Positions 44,306 through 52,763 of a stretch of DNA of 64,000 bases are shown here, one piece after another. Every line of letters begins with the position of its first letter. The stretch's first letter is position 1. Made by a program: the position numbers and the translations under genes. The DNA comes from Clostridia bacterium. Its GTDB lineage: Bacteria > Bacillota > Clostridia > Oscillospirales > CAG-382. Where the stretch lies: positions 29,832 through 93,831 of the forward strand of contig JAFTIR010000039.1 in NCBI GenBank assembly GCA_017456765.1, read 5' to 3'. The notes below the pieces were generated by a model, which saw only the letters and a list, made by a program, of their open reading frames with translations, had not been told where the DNA came from and searched no databases.

Positions 44306-44944
44306 ATGATGAATATAAAATGTTTTGCAATGAGCTGTAATTGTTACATTGTATCGGATGAAAACGGGAAAGCTGTGGTTTTTGACCCCGGTGAAAACGG
44401 AGCCGGAATCTATGATTATATAAAAAGAGAGGGTCTTGAACTTTGTGCTGTTATGATAACCCACGCACATTTTGACCATATTTACGGTCTTAGGGAACTT
44501 GTGGAATGTGCAAAGTCTGACGGAAAGGTTGTGCCTGTATATGTTCACACGGCGGATGCCTTTGCTATGACTGACAGCCAAGCAAATCTTTCCGGACCGC
44601 TTTTTGGAATGCCGTACAGATATACAGGTACACTTAAGGGCACTTTTGATGGCGACCAGATAAATGTGGGCAACATGAGCTTCCTTGTCATTTCAACACC
44701 CGGACATACAAATGGCTGTGCTTGTTATATATGCCATAAAGAACAATGCGTATTTGCAGGTGACGTTCTTTTTGAAGGCTCAATCGGAAGAACTGATTTT
44801 CCCGGCGGAGATATGGGTAAGATGAAGAAATCTCTTGAAAGATTGATGGATTTATATGACCCGTATGTTGTTTATCCGGGACATGGAAACAGCACAACTA
44901 TCGGAGACGAAAGAAATTACAATCCTTACATTGCGGGCCTATGA
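44306..44944 (+). CDS. Metallo-beta-lactamase fold hydrolase (glyoxalase II-like)
   Basis: The 212-residue protein has the MBL metal motifs THAHFDHIYG, GHTNG, the bridging Asp in FAGDVLFEGSIGRTDFPGGD, and YPGHG. This is the YcbL/glyoxalase II-like subgroup that hydrolyses thioesters. Two ATG codons are adjacent; AAAGG lies nine bases upstream of the first. The frame extends much further up to 44192, through the hairpins, but without a ribosome site. The stop overlaps the next ATG (ATGA). Confidence 0.9.
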   Translation: MMNIKCFAMSCNCYIVSDENGKAVVFDPGENGAGIYDYIKREGLELCAVMITHAHFDHIYGLRELVECAKSDGKVVPVYVHTADAFAMTDSQANLSGPLFGMPYRYTGTLKGTFDGDQINVGNMSFLVISTPGHTNGCACYICHKEQCVFAGDVLFEGSIGRTDFPGGDMGKMKKSLERLMDLYDPYVVYPGHGNSTTIGDERNYNPYIAGL

Positions 44945-45306
44945 AAAAACTATACAGAAATGATTTGATTTTGAATTTAATAATAATTCTTATTTGCATA
45001 GCTGTGCCGATTACACTTTCTGTTACATCACATGATGAAGACAAAACGGCTATCATATCCGTTGACGGTGTGGTTGCAAGAGAAATACCCTTGACGCGGA
45101 ATGAGGATGTTTGCTTCGAAGGTGTGTTTATAACCGTAAATGACGGTAAGGCAAGTGTTACAAACGCCGACTGTCCCGACGGACTTTGCATGAAGATGAA
45201 AGAAGCAAAGAATGTCGGTGACAGCATTATATGTGTACCCAACAAGGTGTCTGTCAGAATAGTCGGGCATACAGATGGAGAGGGGGCAGATGTAATTGCA
45301 GGATAG
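44941..45306 (+). CDS. NusG domain II-containing membrane-anchored protein
   Basis: The 121-residue protein has an N-terminal membrane helix (about residues 8-28) and an extracellular NusG domain II (about 35-121), with the family C(P)DGLC pair in DCPDGLCMKMKE. Despite the name it has no transcription role. As I recall, homologues occur beside Gx transporters and ApbE in flavin-based extracellular electron-transfer loci. It overlaps the preceding stop by four bases and the following TTG start by 11, so it is within a coupled operon. Confidence 0.85.
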   Translation: MKKLYRNDLILNLIIILICIAVPITLSVTSHDEDKTAIISVDGVVAREIPLTRNEDVCFEGVFITVNDGKASVTNADCPDGLCMKMKEAKNVGDSIICVPNKVSVRIVGHTDGEGADVIAG

Positions 45307-45829
45307 AAAGTTAAGGCTTCGCAAAATGTCACTGTGTGCTGTATTTCTTGCGGCATCTGTCATTATTTCGTTTGTTGAATCGATGTCCGGCATAAATGGC
45401 TTTATTCCTTTGCCGGGTGTAAGGCTTGGCTTTTGCAATATTGCGGTAATGGCATGTTTGTTTCTTGTATCGTCTACGGGTGCATTTGCAATAGCTGTTA
45501 TCAGACCGCTGTTTCTCTTTCTTTTTTCCGGAAATCCCGTGTCGCTTGCAATGTCATTTTGCGGAGGAATGTTGTCGTTTTTATCGCTTGTTGTGACAAA
45601 AAAGCTTTATGGCAGGGTACTTTCCTTTGCGGGAATTTCATGTATCAGCGCCGTATTCCATAGCATAGGACAGCTTGCGGCGGCAATGATGCTCATGTCG
45701 GATGTGTCACTTGTTTGTTATCTTCCCGTATTTGTGGCAGCATCAAGCGTTGCCGGAAGTGTCAGCGGAAGCGTAATGAACATCATAATGCCGAGGCTTT
45801 CGAAAATACAGATAACGGAGGTGCAGTAA
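45296..45829 (+). CDS. Gx transporter family / heptaprenyl diphosphate synthase component I-like membrane protein
   Basis: The 177-residue protein has about five membrane helices and the family marks SFVESM near residue 25 and GIN/GFIPLPGVRLGFCNI (GVRLG is typical). It is often annotated as HepS component I, but resembles an ECF-type S component and may be a small-molecule (quinone precursor or flavin) importer. The TTG start at 45296 overlaps the NusG-II gene and fits the short KLRLRKM N-terminus of the family; an ATG at 45326 is the alternative. Confidence 0.82.
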   Translation: MQDRKLRLRKMSLCAVFLAASVIISFVESMSGINGFIPLPGVRLGFCNIAVMACLFLVSSTGAFAIAVIRPLFLFLFSGNPVSLAMSFCGGMLSFLSLVVTKKLYGRVLSFAGISCISAVFHSIGQLAAAMMLMSDVSLVCYLPVFVAASSVAGSVSGSVMNIIMPRLSKIQITEVQ

Positions 45830-45830
45830 T

Positions 45831-46871
45831 ATGAAAAGGGTAGTTGCACTTTTGCTTGCGATGTTGGTTTGCCTTTGTTCGTGCGCTGACGTATACAGGT
45901 ATACAAAAGATACGTTTTTTGCCATGAATACAGTGGTGAACACAATAATATCGTCAGATATTGAGGAAGATAATACAAGAAGCATTTTCTCGGATATTGA
46001 AAGGAGAATGTCACGGACTGCTAAAGAAAGTGAGATTTACCGCCTTAATAACGGAGAGAATGTGGAACTTTCGGATGATACATTGGCTGTGATAAAAAAA
46101 TCCCTTGAAATTGCAAAGAATACCGATTATGCTTTCAATCCTTGCCTTGGAACTCTCACTGATTTGTGGGATATTACATCGGGAAATAACATCGTTCCCT
46201 CTGATGAAGAAATTAAGGCAGCTCTTGCTTTTTGCAATGCGCAGGAGGTAAAAGTAGAAAACGGAAAGGTTGTAATTCCTGACGGAATGAAAATTGACCT
46301 TGGCGGCGTTGCCAAAGGATATGCTCTTCATAAAGCATCTGAAGAACTTTCGGAGTACGCAATGGGAAAAGCCGTAAGTAGTGATTTTTGCATAAGCCTC
46401 GGAGGAAATGTGGCGGTATCAGGTTCGTCAAAAAGTCAGAAAGAACATAATGAAAAAGGCTGGAATGTAGGGATAACGAATCCGTTTGACAAAAACGAAA
46501 TGCTCGCAAGCATTATTCTCACCCACGGTTATGTTTCGGTGTCGGGTGCATATGAAAGATTTTTTGAAAAGGACGGAAAAACATATCACCATATATTTGA
46601 CGGAAAAACGGGGTATCCAAGCGATAGTGACCTTGAAAGTGCGGTGGTGATTTCCGATAACGGACTTGAAGCTGATGCACTGTCGACAGCTTTGTTTGTC
46701 ATGGGTCTTGATAAGGCTGTGGAATTTTACAAAAAAGGTATCTATGATTTCAATGCCATTTTTGTGACAAAGTGCGGCGATGTTTATGCAACAAAAGACG
46801 TATATCATGACTTTGTCTTATATAAGGATGCGAAGGATATAAATTGTGAAAACGTGACAATAATAGAATAA
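45831..46871 (+). CDS. apbE: FAD:protein FMN transferase (ApbE), lipoprotein
   Basis: ApbE attaches FMN from FAD to Thr/Ser of target flavoproteins outside the membrane. The 346-residue protein has a lipoprotein signal with lipobox-like LCSC at about residue 18, the DLGGVAKGYALHKA motif, SLGGNVAVSG, and the metal-binding FDGKTGYPSD and EADALSTALFVMG segments. It is one base after the Gx transporter stop. No FMN-binding-domain acceptor protein is encoded nearby, so its target must lie elsewhere. Confidence 0.95.
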   Translation: MKRVVALLLAMLVCLCSCADVYRYTKDTFFAMNTVVNTIISSDIEEDNTRSIFSDIERRMSRTAKESEIYRLNNGENVELSDDTLAVIKKSLEIAKNTDYAFNPCLGTLTDLWDITSGNNIVPSDEEIKAALAFCNAQEVKVENGKVVIPDGMKIDLGGVAKGYALHKASEELSEYAMGKAVSSDFCISLGGNVAVSGSSKSQKEHNEKGWNVGITNPFDKNEMLASIILTHGYVSVSGAYERFFEKDGKTYHHIFDGKTGYPSDSDLESAVVISDNGLEADALSTALFVMGLDKAVEFYKKGIYDFNAIFVTKCGDVYATKDVYHDFVLYKDAKDINCENVTIIE

Positions 46872-46884
46872 AGGAGGATATGAT

Positions 46885-48039
46885 ATGAAAAAGTTGTTTT
46901 GTGTGGTTCTTGCAATGTGTTTGGCAGGGCTTGTTTCGTGTACTGTAAAGCAGGATGACACTATAACAGGCGATGTAAAAAAAGATAACGAAATTCTATC
47001 TTTGGATGATCAGCGTAAGGAAAATGACAAGAACGACAGTAACGAAAACAGTATCGGTAATGAGGCTTCCGAAACCCAAAACAAGACCGTAACTCCGGAA
47101 GAATTGGTGAGAAATTTGGGCTGTGAAATAAGTGACGGTGGGGCTTATTATAATGATGCCGTTTCTTTCGCCGAGGCGATAAAAGAAAAAGATACTTTGA
47201 CTATTGCATCATACACAGGCGGTAAAAGAGAGAATTATGACTTTGTTGATGGTGTAACTATAACAGATTATACTCTCTATCCATTTGCGTTTTCCGAAGA
47301 AAAACTTGCTAAAATGAACGAAAATTATATATATCCCGGCGCTGAGGATAATTACCTTGTTGTTTTTGATGTTGAACACAGCACTTCCGATGAGTTTGAT
47401 GACGGTAAAACGGTGTACTATATGGGTTTTGAAATGAATCCCTTGTCAGGTAACCTGTTATCGGTTTTTGTTCCGGCAGAAGATGCAAAGGACTTTGCTT
47501 TCGTGACATACAATCAGGAGTACACGGAGTTATTTATCAAGGAGTTTGCATCGTTGTATTCCGGTAAACTCGAGGAAGGCAGAAATTATCCGGATTCCTT
47601 TGATTTTTCTGATAGCTCACACCTCATAACTCATCTTATGGCAAGAAGCGGAGTATACGGCGAGCCTCCATATACCTTTGAAGAGGTAAATGGCTTTATT
47701 GCCGAGTGCTTTGACGGCAATGATGGACTGAGCCTTTCTCAAATGAATACCAACGGCTGGACATCTGCCGGTGTGGTTTATCCAAATGACGACCCTGACC
47801 GTATTTATGGTTGTTCATGGGGACACGGTGGAATGAGTGTTGAGCATAAAATAGTCGAAACCGAATCAGACGGAAACCGACAGATATATACCGTCGAGCT
47901 TTATGCGGATTATGCAAAATTTGCAAAGGCTTGTACTCTTGTTTATCACTTCGATGTAGTGGAAAATGAACTGCCTTTGCTGATTATGGTGGAACTTCGC
48001 GATAACACAGGCAGAGAAATAGCGGTACTTTCGGTATAA
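46885..48039 (+). CDS. Uncharacterised lipoprotein
   Basis: The 384-residue protein has a lipoprotein signal (MKKLFCVVLAMCLAGLVSC, lipobox at Cys19), an Asp/Glu/Asn/Lys-rich spacer (about 20-70), and a globular domain without a recognised motif. The domain includes repeated Tyr/Asp-rich strands such as DNYLVVFDVEHS. It lies 13 bases after apbE and likely shares the transcript, so it could be an accessory of the same surface system. AGGAGG precedes the ATG. No family is assigned. Confidence 0.7.
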   Translation: MKKLFCVVLAMCLAGLVSCTVKQDDTITGDVKKDNEILSLDDQRKENDKNDSNENSIGNEASETQNKTVTPEELVRNLGCEISDGGAYYNDAVSFAEAIKEKDTLTIASYTGGKRENYDFVDGVTITDYTLYPFAFSEEKLAKMNENYIYPGAEDNYLVVFDVEHSTSDEFDDGKTVYYMGFEMNPLSGNLLSVFVPAEDAKDFAFVTYNQEYTELFIKEFASLYSGKLEEGRNYPDSFDFSDSSHLITHLMARSGVYGEPPYTFEEVNGFIAECFDGNDGLSLSQMNTNGWTSAGVVYPNDDPDRIYGCSWGHGGMSVEHKIVETESDGNRQIYTVELYADYAKFAKACTLVYHFDVVENELPLLIMVELRDNTGREIAVLSV

Positions 48040-48082
48040 CGATTTGAAAATATGTATTTTTTTACAAATAAGTTGTAAAAAG

Positions 48083-48119
48083 CGTGCATTTTTTTGACAA
48101 ATACTTGAAAAAATGCACG
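48083..48119. repeat. 12-bp inverted repeat overlapping the fucI promoter
   Basis: CGTGCATTTTTT (48083-48094) and AAAAAATGCACG (48108-48119) form perfect arms 13 bases apart. The right arm overlaps the fucI -35 region. It may be a terminator of the preceding gene, but no T-run follows; an operator is the alternative. Confidence 0.6.
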
Positions 48120-48133
48120 GTACGATATATAAT
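48105..48133 (+). promoter_or_regulatory. fucI promoter
   Basis: TTGAAA and TATAAT are spaced by 17 bases, ending 55 bases upstream of the ATG. A TTGACA at 48095 is not correctly spaced for this -10. Confidence 0.75.
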
Positions 48134-48188
48134 GAAAATGTAATATTTACTCGTAATAATATAAATCATTGAAAAGGAGAGTACAATT

Positions 48189-50021
48189 ATGGCAGAATCA
48201 AGATATGTTGGCGGATACCCCGCCATTGGTATCAGACCCTGTATTGACGGACGTCGCGGTCCTATGATGCTTCGTGAAAGCCTTGAACCCACAGTATGGG
48301 CAATGGCTGAGGCGGTAAAGAAACTTTTTGAAGAAAACCTTTGTTATTCCAACGGAGAACCTGTAAAGGTAGTTATGGCTGACACATGTATCGGTCGTGT
48401 TCCGGAAGCTGCAGCATGTGCAGAAAAGTTCAGAAGAGAGGGCGTAGATATTACTCTTTCCGTAACTTCCTGCTGGTGCTACGGCTCTGAAACAATGGAT
48501 ATGGATCCGAATACCATCAAGGGCGTATGGGGCTTTAATGGTACAGAAAGACCCGGTGCGGTTTACCTTGCGGCAGTTCTTGCAGGTCATGCGCAGAAGG
48601 GACTTCCTGCATTCGGTATTTACGGTCACGAAGTACAGGATATTCAGGATGTAGGTGAAATTCCCGAGGACGTTAAGGAAAAGCTCCTTCGCTTTGGTAG
48701 AGCCGCTGTTGCAGTTGCTACAATGAAGGGTAAGAGCTATCTCCAGATTGGTTCTCAGTGTATGGGTATTGCAGGCTCCATCATGGATCAGGACTTCATG
48801 GAAAGCTATCTTGGCATGAGAGTAGAGTCTGTTGACGAAGTAGAAGTACTCAGAAGAATGGAAGAGGGCATTTACGACGAGGCTGAATACCAGAAGGCAC
48901 TTGCCTGGACACGCGAACACTGCAAGGAAGGCAGAGACGATAATCCCGAAACAACACCCTTCCTCGGCAAGGATCATAAGATTAAGTTTACTAAGGAAGA
49001 AAAGGATAAGCAGTGGGAATTCACAGTTAAGATGTACTGCATTATCAAGGACCTCATGGCAGGTAACAAGAATCTTCCCGACGCATTTGTTGAAGAAAAG
49101 GTTGGCCACAATGCAATTGCAGGCGGCTTCCAGGGTCAGAGACAGTGGACAGACCACTGGCCTAATTGCGACTACCCCGAAGCACTTCTTTCTTCCACAT
49201 TTGACCACAACGGTGCAAGAGAACCCTACACACTTGCAACAGAAAACGATGTTCTCAACGGTATCGGTATGCTCTTTATGAGACTGCTTACACACAGAGC
49301 TCAGATTTTCGCTGATGTTCGTACATACTGGTCAGGTGAAGCAACAGAAAGAGTTACCGGTTATAAGCTTGAAGGCAAGGCTAAGGAATCTGATGGTATT
49401 ATTCACCTTCTCAACTCGGGTGCTGCTTGTCTTGACGCTTGTGGCGAATGTACCGATGAAAACGGCAATGCTGTTATGAAGAAGTGGTGGGAAGTTACCG
49501 AAGATGACATCAAGAAGATGACAGATGCCACTGTTTGGTGCGAGGCTGGCTTTGATAACTTCAGAGGCGGCGGATTTTCCAGCCACTATACAACAAGAGC
49601 CGAAATGCCTTGTACAATGATAAGACTCAACCTCGTTAAGGGTCTCGGTCCTGTTCTTCAGATTGCTGAAGGCTGGACAGTAAAGCTTCCCGACGATGTT
49701 TCCGACACACTCATGGAGAGAACAAATCCCACATGGCCTTGTACATGGTTTGCTCCCAGATGTGACGGCAAGGAAGGCTCACCCTTCAAGACAGCATATG
49801 AAGTTATGCAGAACTGGGGTGCCAACCACGGCGCAATCAGCTACGGTCACATTGGTGCAGACCTTATCACAATGTGCTCAATGCTCAGAATTCCCGTTTG
49901 TATGCACAATGTTCCTGAAGAAAAAATCTTCAGACCTGCGAGCTGGAACGCATTCGGTATGGATAAGGAAGGACAGGATTACAGAGCTTGCGCTACTTAC
50001 GGTCCTCTCTATAAGCACTAA
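48189..50021 (+). CDS. fucI: L-fucose isomerase
   Basis: FucI converts L-fucose to L-fuculose and, in many anaerobes, D-arabinose to D-ribulose. The 610-residue protein fits the hexameric family (about 590). It starts with [17 protein letters not shown] and has [15 protein letters not shown], the Glu-containing [23 protein letters not shown] segment in part, and [21 protein letters not shown] at the end. GGAG precedes the ATG. fuculokinase and fuculose-phosphate aldolase are not in the window. Codon use is strongly biased toward common codons, which suggests high expression. Confidence 0.96.
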   Translation: MAESRYVGGYPAIGIRPCIDGRRGPMMLRESLEPTVWAMAEAVKKLFEENLCYSNGEPVKVVMADTCIGRVPEAAACAEKFRREGVDITLSVTSCWCYGSETMDMDPNTIKGVWGFNGTERPGAVYLAAVLAGHAQKGLPAFGIYGHEVQDIQDVGEIPEDVKEKLLRFGRAAVAVATMKGKSYLQIGSQCMGIAGSIMDQDFMESYLGMRVESVDEVEVLRRMEEGIYDEAEYQKALAWTREHCKEGRDDNPETTPFLGKDHKIKFTKEEKDKQWEFTVKMYCIIKDLMAGNKNLPDAFVEEKVGHNAIAGGFQGQRQWTDHWPNCDYPEALLSSTFDHNGAREPYTLATENDVLNGIGMLFMRLLTHRAQIFADVRTYWSGEATERVTGYKLEGKAKESDGIIHLLNSGAACLDACGECTDENGNAVMKKWWEVTEDDIKKMTDATVWCEAGFDNFRGGGFSSHYTTRAEMPCTMIRLNLVKGLGPVLQIAEGWTVKLPDDVSDTLMERTNPTWPCTWFAPRCDGKEGSPFKTAYEVMQNWGANHGAISYGHIGADLITMCSMLRIPVCMHNVPEEKIFRPASWNAFGMDKEGQDYRACATYGPLYKH

Positions 50022-50040
50022 TCCAATATTGAATAAAAGA

Positions 50041-50078
50041 ATTCGCCTATGTCAAACCGACATAGGCGAATTTTTTTG
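50041..50078 (+). terminator. Terminator of fucI
   Basis: A 13-bp perfect stem (ATTCGCCTATGTC / GACATAGGCGAAT) with an AAACC loop is followed by T7. Confidence 0.95.
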
Positions 50079-50107
50079 TCAAGGGCGGTAGCTTTGTTTA
50101 CTTCCAA

Positions 50108-50136
50108 TTAACAAATAGAAGAGATAAATGTATTAT
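50108..50136 (+). promoter_or_regulatory. uxaC promoter
   Basis: TTAACA and TATTAT are spaced by 17 bases, ending 46 bases upstream of uxaC. Confidence 0.7.
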
Positions 50137-50182
50137 AATCTATCTTGTAGAATAATGACAATTTATTATGAGGTGAAGAATT

Positions 50183-51604
50183 ATGAAAAAGTTTATGGAT
50201 AAGGATTTCCTCCTTTCTACTCCCACAGGTGTCGAGCTTTTTGAAAAGTTCGCAAAGGATACCCCCATCATTGACTACCACTGCCATCTTATTCCCGCTG
50301 AAATTGCTACCAATAAGCAGTTTTCAAACATAACTGAGGCGTGGCTCTATGGCGACCACTATAAGTGGAGAGCAATAAGAGCCTGTGGCTTTGAGGAAAA
50401 GTATGTTACAGGCGGCGAGGGCGTTTCGGATTATGATAGATTCTGTGCATGGGCAAATACTATGCCAAATGCTATAGGTAACCCTCTTTACCACTGGACA
50501 CACCTTGAGCTTCAGAGATACTTCGGTTTTGAAAAGCCCCTTTCCGGAAAGACTGCGGATGAAGCATGGGAAAAGTGTAATGCGATGCTCACGGCAGGAA
50601 ATATGGGTGCAAAGGATTTGATTATGAAGTCAAATGTCAAGGTTCTCTGCACAACAGATGACCCTGCGGACACACTTGAACACCACATTGAAATTGCAAA
50701 GGATAAAGACTTCACAGCAAAAGTGCTTCCTGCATTCCGTCCCGATAAGGCAGTAAATATTGATAAGGAAGGCTTTGCTGAATATATTGCAGAAAAGCTT
50801 GAAGTAACATATGGTTCAAAAATTGAAAATATTGATGAACTTTGCGTTTGTATGACAAAGCGTCTTGATTTCTTTGCTTCTCTCGGATGTAAGACAAGCG
50901 ACCACGGTATTGATTATGTTCCCTTTAGTCCTTGCACAAAGGAGCAGGCTGATGCTATTTATAAAAAGGCAAGAAGCGGCGAAAAGGTAACAGATGCTGA
51001 GGCTGATATGTATAAGACATATATGCTTACATTCTTCGCGGGTGAATTTGCGAAGAGAGATTGGGTAATGCAGATTCACTACGGTGTTGCGAGAAATAAT
51101 TCTGACAAGTTCTTCAAAAAACTGGGTCCTGACACGGGATTTGATAGCATCTCAGGACATGATTGTATCAGAAATATTCTTAAGATTATGAATCACTTTG
51201 AAAGTCGTAACGAGCTTCCCAAGATGGTTTACTACTCCCTAAATCCTATTGAAAACGCACAGCTTGATGCAATGTGCGGATGCTTCCAGAGTAACGATAA
51301 GGGTATCAAGAGCAAGATTCAGCACGGCTCTGCATGGTGGTTCAATGATCACCTTGACGGTATGCGTGACCAGCTTAAGACATTTGCGGCAACAGGAGTT
51401 CTCGGAAACTTTGTCGGTATGCTCACAGACTCCAGAAGTTTCCTTTCCTATCCCAGACATGAGTACTTCAGAAGAATCCTCTGCGATTACCTCGGACGTC
51501 TTGTTGACGGCGGTGAATATCCTTATGATATTGAAGCACTCGGACAGATTGTTAAGGGCATCAGCTTCGATAATGCGAATAAGTTCTTTAACTTTAATGT
51601 ATAA
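50183..51604 (+). CDS. uxaC: Glucuronate (uronate) isomerase
   Basis: UxaC interconverts D-glucuronate and D-fructuronate, or galacturonate and tagaturonate, the first step of uronate catabolism. The 473-residue protein is standard length. It has the amidohydrolase-like metal motif DYHCHLIP at about residue 35, then LTDSRSFLSYPRHEYFRRILCD and a carboxy-terminal KGISFDNANKFF. GAGGTG precedes the ATG. The downstream pathway (uxuAB, kdgK) is absent here, but KDPG aldolase is present at 29.4 kb. A hairpin without T-run and tRNA-Arg follow directly. Confidence 0.96.
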   Translation: MKKFMDKDFLLSTPTGVELFEKFAKDTPIIDYHCHLIPAEIATNKQFSNITEAWLYGDHYKWRAIRACGFEEKYVTGGEGVSDYDRFCAWANTMPNAIGNPLYHWTHLELQRYFGFEKPLSGKTADEAWEKCNAMLTAGNMGAKDLIMKSNVKVLCTTDDPADTLEHHIEIAKDKDFTAKVLPAFRPDKAVNIDKEGFAEYIAEKLEVTYGSKIENIDELCVCMTKRLDFFASLGCKTSDHGIDYVPFSPCTKEQADAIYKKARSGEKVTDAEADMYKTYMLTFFAGEFAKRDWVMQIHYGVARNNSDKFFKKLGPDTGFDSISGHDCIRNILKIMNHFESRNELPKMVYYSLNPIENAQLDAMCGCFQSNDKGIKSKIQHGSAWWFNDHLDGMRDQLKTFAATGVLGNFVGMLTDSRSFLSYPRHEYFRRILCDYLGRLVDGGEYPYDIEALGQIVKGISFDNANKFFNFNV

Positions 51605-51612
51605 TTAGGTAA

Positions 51613-51635
51613 GGGCGGTTCATTAGTGACCGCCC
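51613..51635 (+). other. Hairpin between uxaC and tRNA-Arg
   Basis: A 7-bp GC-rich stem (GGGCGGT / ACCGCCC) has no T-run and ends seven bases before the tRNA. It may be a processing or weak termination site. Confidence 0.5.
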
Positions 51636-51641
51636 GAGTAT

Positions 51642-51718
51642 CTATCTGTGGCACAGCTGGATAGCGCATCAGACTCCGACTCTGAAGGTCATGGGTTCGA
51701 ATCCCATCAGATAGGCCA
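51642..51718 (+). tRNA. tRNA-Arg (anticodon CCG)
   Basis: A full cloverleaf can be read: acceptor arms CTATCTG / CAGATAG with discriminator G and encoded CCA; anticodon stem TCAGA / TCTGA with loop CTCCGAC, giving CCG for the codon CGG; variable loop AGGTC; T arm ATGGG-TTCGAAT-CCCAT. The D stem GCAC/GCGC has one A-C mismatch. A terminator follows at once. No promoter is visible between uxaC and the tRNA, so it may be transcribed from the uxaC promoter. Confidence 0.96.
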
Positions 51719-51720
51719 GA

Positions 51721-51753
51721 AAAAGCGACTTGTATCATGCAAGTCGCTTTTTT
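51721..51753. terminator. Bidirectional terminator after tRNA-Arg and the LysR gene
   Basis: A 12-bp perfect stem (AAAAGCGACTTG / CAAGTCGCTTTT) with a TATCATG loop. T-runs suit both strands. Confidence 0.93.
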
Positions 51754-51755
51754 AG

Positions 51756-52646
51756 TTAATCCTGATAGGCTCCAAAAGGGTTTTTGTTGTCAACATATTT
51801 TCTGAATTTTTCCATACATCCAAAATAGTATGAGTCTTTTTTCCATACAAGGCTTACATCGGCGCGCATTGGGTTTTCGGCGGGAATTGCCACAAAAGCC
51901 TCGTTTGTTCTGGCAAGCTCTTTGAATGTAAATCCGGCAGCAACATTATTTGAAATCATGGTTAACGTGGTAGAAAGCTGGTTTGTCTGCAGAATAATAT
52001 TTGGATTTATCTTTTCGCAAGCAAACCATTTTTTGATTTTTTCGGTCTGGAAAAAGCTGTTTTCGAACAGAACTAGGGGAGTGTTTTTCAAAAGTCCGGG
52101 CGTAACTGATTTATGCTTTGAAATCTCATTGTCTTTTGAGGCACAACATACAATTTCAAGACTTGAAACTTTTGTGAGAGAGAATTTTTCGTCAAGAGAA
52201 TTGTTGTGAAGTAAGAAAATCATATCCAGATAATTTTCTGAGAGCTTGTCTAACAGGTTGTTACGTCCATCTTCAACAATTTCAAGTGTAATATCAGGAT
52301 GGAGACTGCAAAAATCCCGATAAATATATGGAAGTATAAGAGAACCAATCATGGGCGGGACGCCTAATCTCAGTTTGGTGCGTTCGTTGCCTAAATCCTT
52401 CATAATGTTTTCAAGTTGTTCGGCTCGGGAAAGTATATCCTTGCACATTTCCAAAAGTCGCTTTCCCTCTGTTGTCAGCTCCATTCCTTTATAACGGCGA
52501 GTGAAAAGAGAGACCCCGAATTCTTTTTCCAGCGCTTTTATGGAAGATGAAAGCGATGGCTGCGATATATATAGATACTTAGATGCTTCCGAAAGCGAAC
52601 CGGATAAGCATACCACATAAAAGTGTTTCAATTGATTTAAATTCAT
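51756..52646 (-). CDS. LysR family transcriptional regulator
   Basis: The 296-residue protein starts with the LysR winged helix (MNLNQLKHFYVVCLSGSLSEA, about residues 1-60, with SQPSLSSSIKALEKEFG) followed by the substrate-binding domain (about 90-290). It is divergently transcribed from the tartrate/D-malate-type dehydrogenase gene, the usual layout for regulator and target, as with dmlR-dmlA. The frame is open to 52775, but AAAGGGGG sets the ATG at 52646. The ligand is probably a hydroxy diacid such as D-malate or tartrate (inferred). Confidence 0.93.
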   Translation of the reverse strand: MNLNQLKHFYVVCLSGSLSEASKYLYISQPSLSSSIKALEKEFGVSLFTRRYKGMELTTEGKRLLEMCKDILSRAEQLENIMKDLGNERTKLRLGVPPMIGSLILPYIYRDFCSLHPDITLEIVEDGRNNLLDKLSENYLDMIFLLHNNSLDEKFSLTKVSSLEIVCCASKDNEISKHKSVTPGLLKNTPLVLFENSFFQTEKIKKWFACEKINPNIILQTNQLSTTLTMISNNVAAGFTFKELARTNEAFVAIPAENPMRADVSLVWKKDSYYFGCMEKFRKYVDNKNPFGAYQD

Positions 52647-52668
52647 ATTTGTTCCCCCTTTGGCATCA

Positions 52669-52738
52669 ATTATATAGTTTTTATCTATATTTGTCAACAA
52701 AATATATATTTGACAAATGTTATTATTAACATTATAAT
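52669..52738. promoter_or_regulatory. Symmetric divergent promoters between the LysR and dehydrogenase genes
   Basis: Plus strand: TTGACA (52710-52715), 17 bases, TATAAT (52733-52738). Minus strand: TTGACA (52697-52692), 17 bases, TATAAT (52674-52669). Both are perfect consensus. The two -35 boxes lie inside a perfect 9-bp inverted repeat, ATTTGTCAA / TTGACAAAT (52689-52697, 52710-52718), a likely LysR operator. Confidence 0.85.
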
Positions 52739-52763
52739 AAAATAAAAAACGGAGGAAGAATAG

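Noticed and set aside
44941..45306. Transcription factor NusG.
   Set aside because: There is a membrane helix and only domain II; the NGN and KOW parts are absent.
48198..49295. 365-residue antisense frame opposite fucI.
   Set aside because: It is a shadow of the highly biased fucI codons, with no start signal or known motif.
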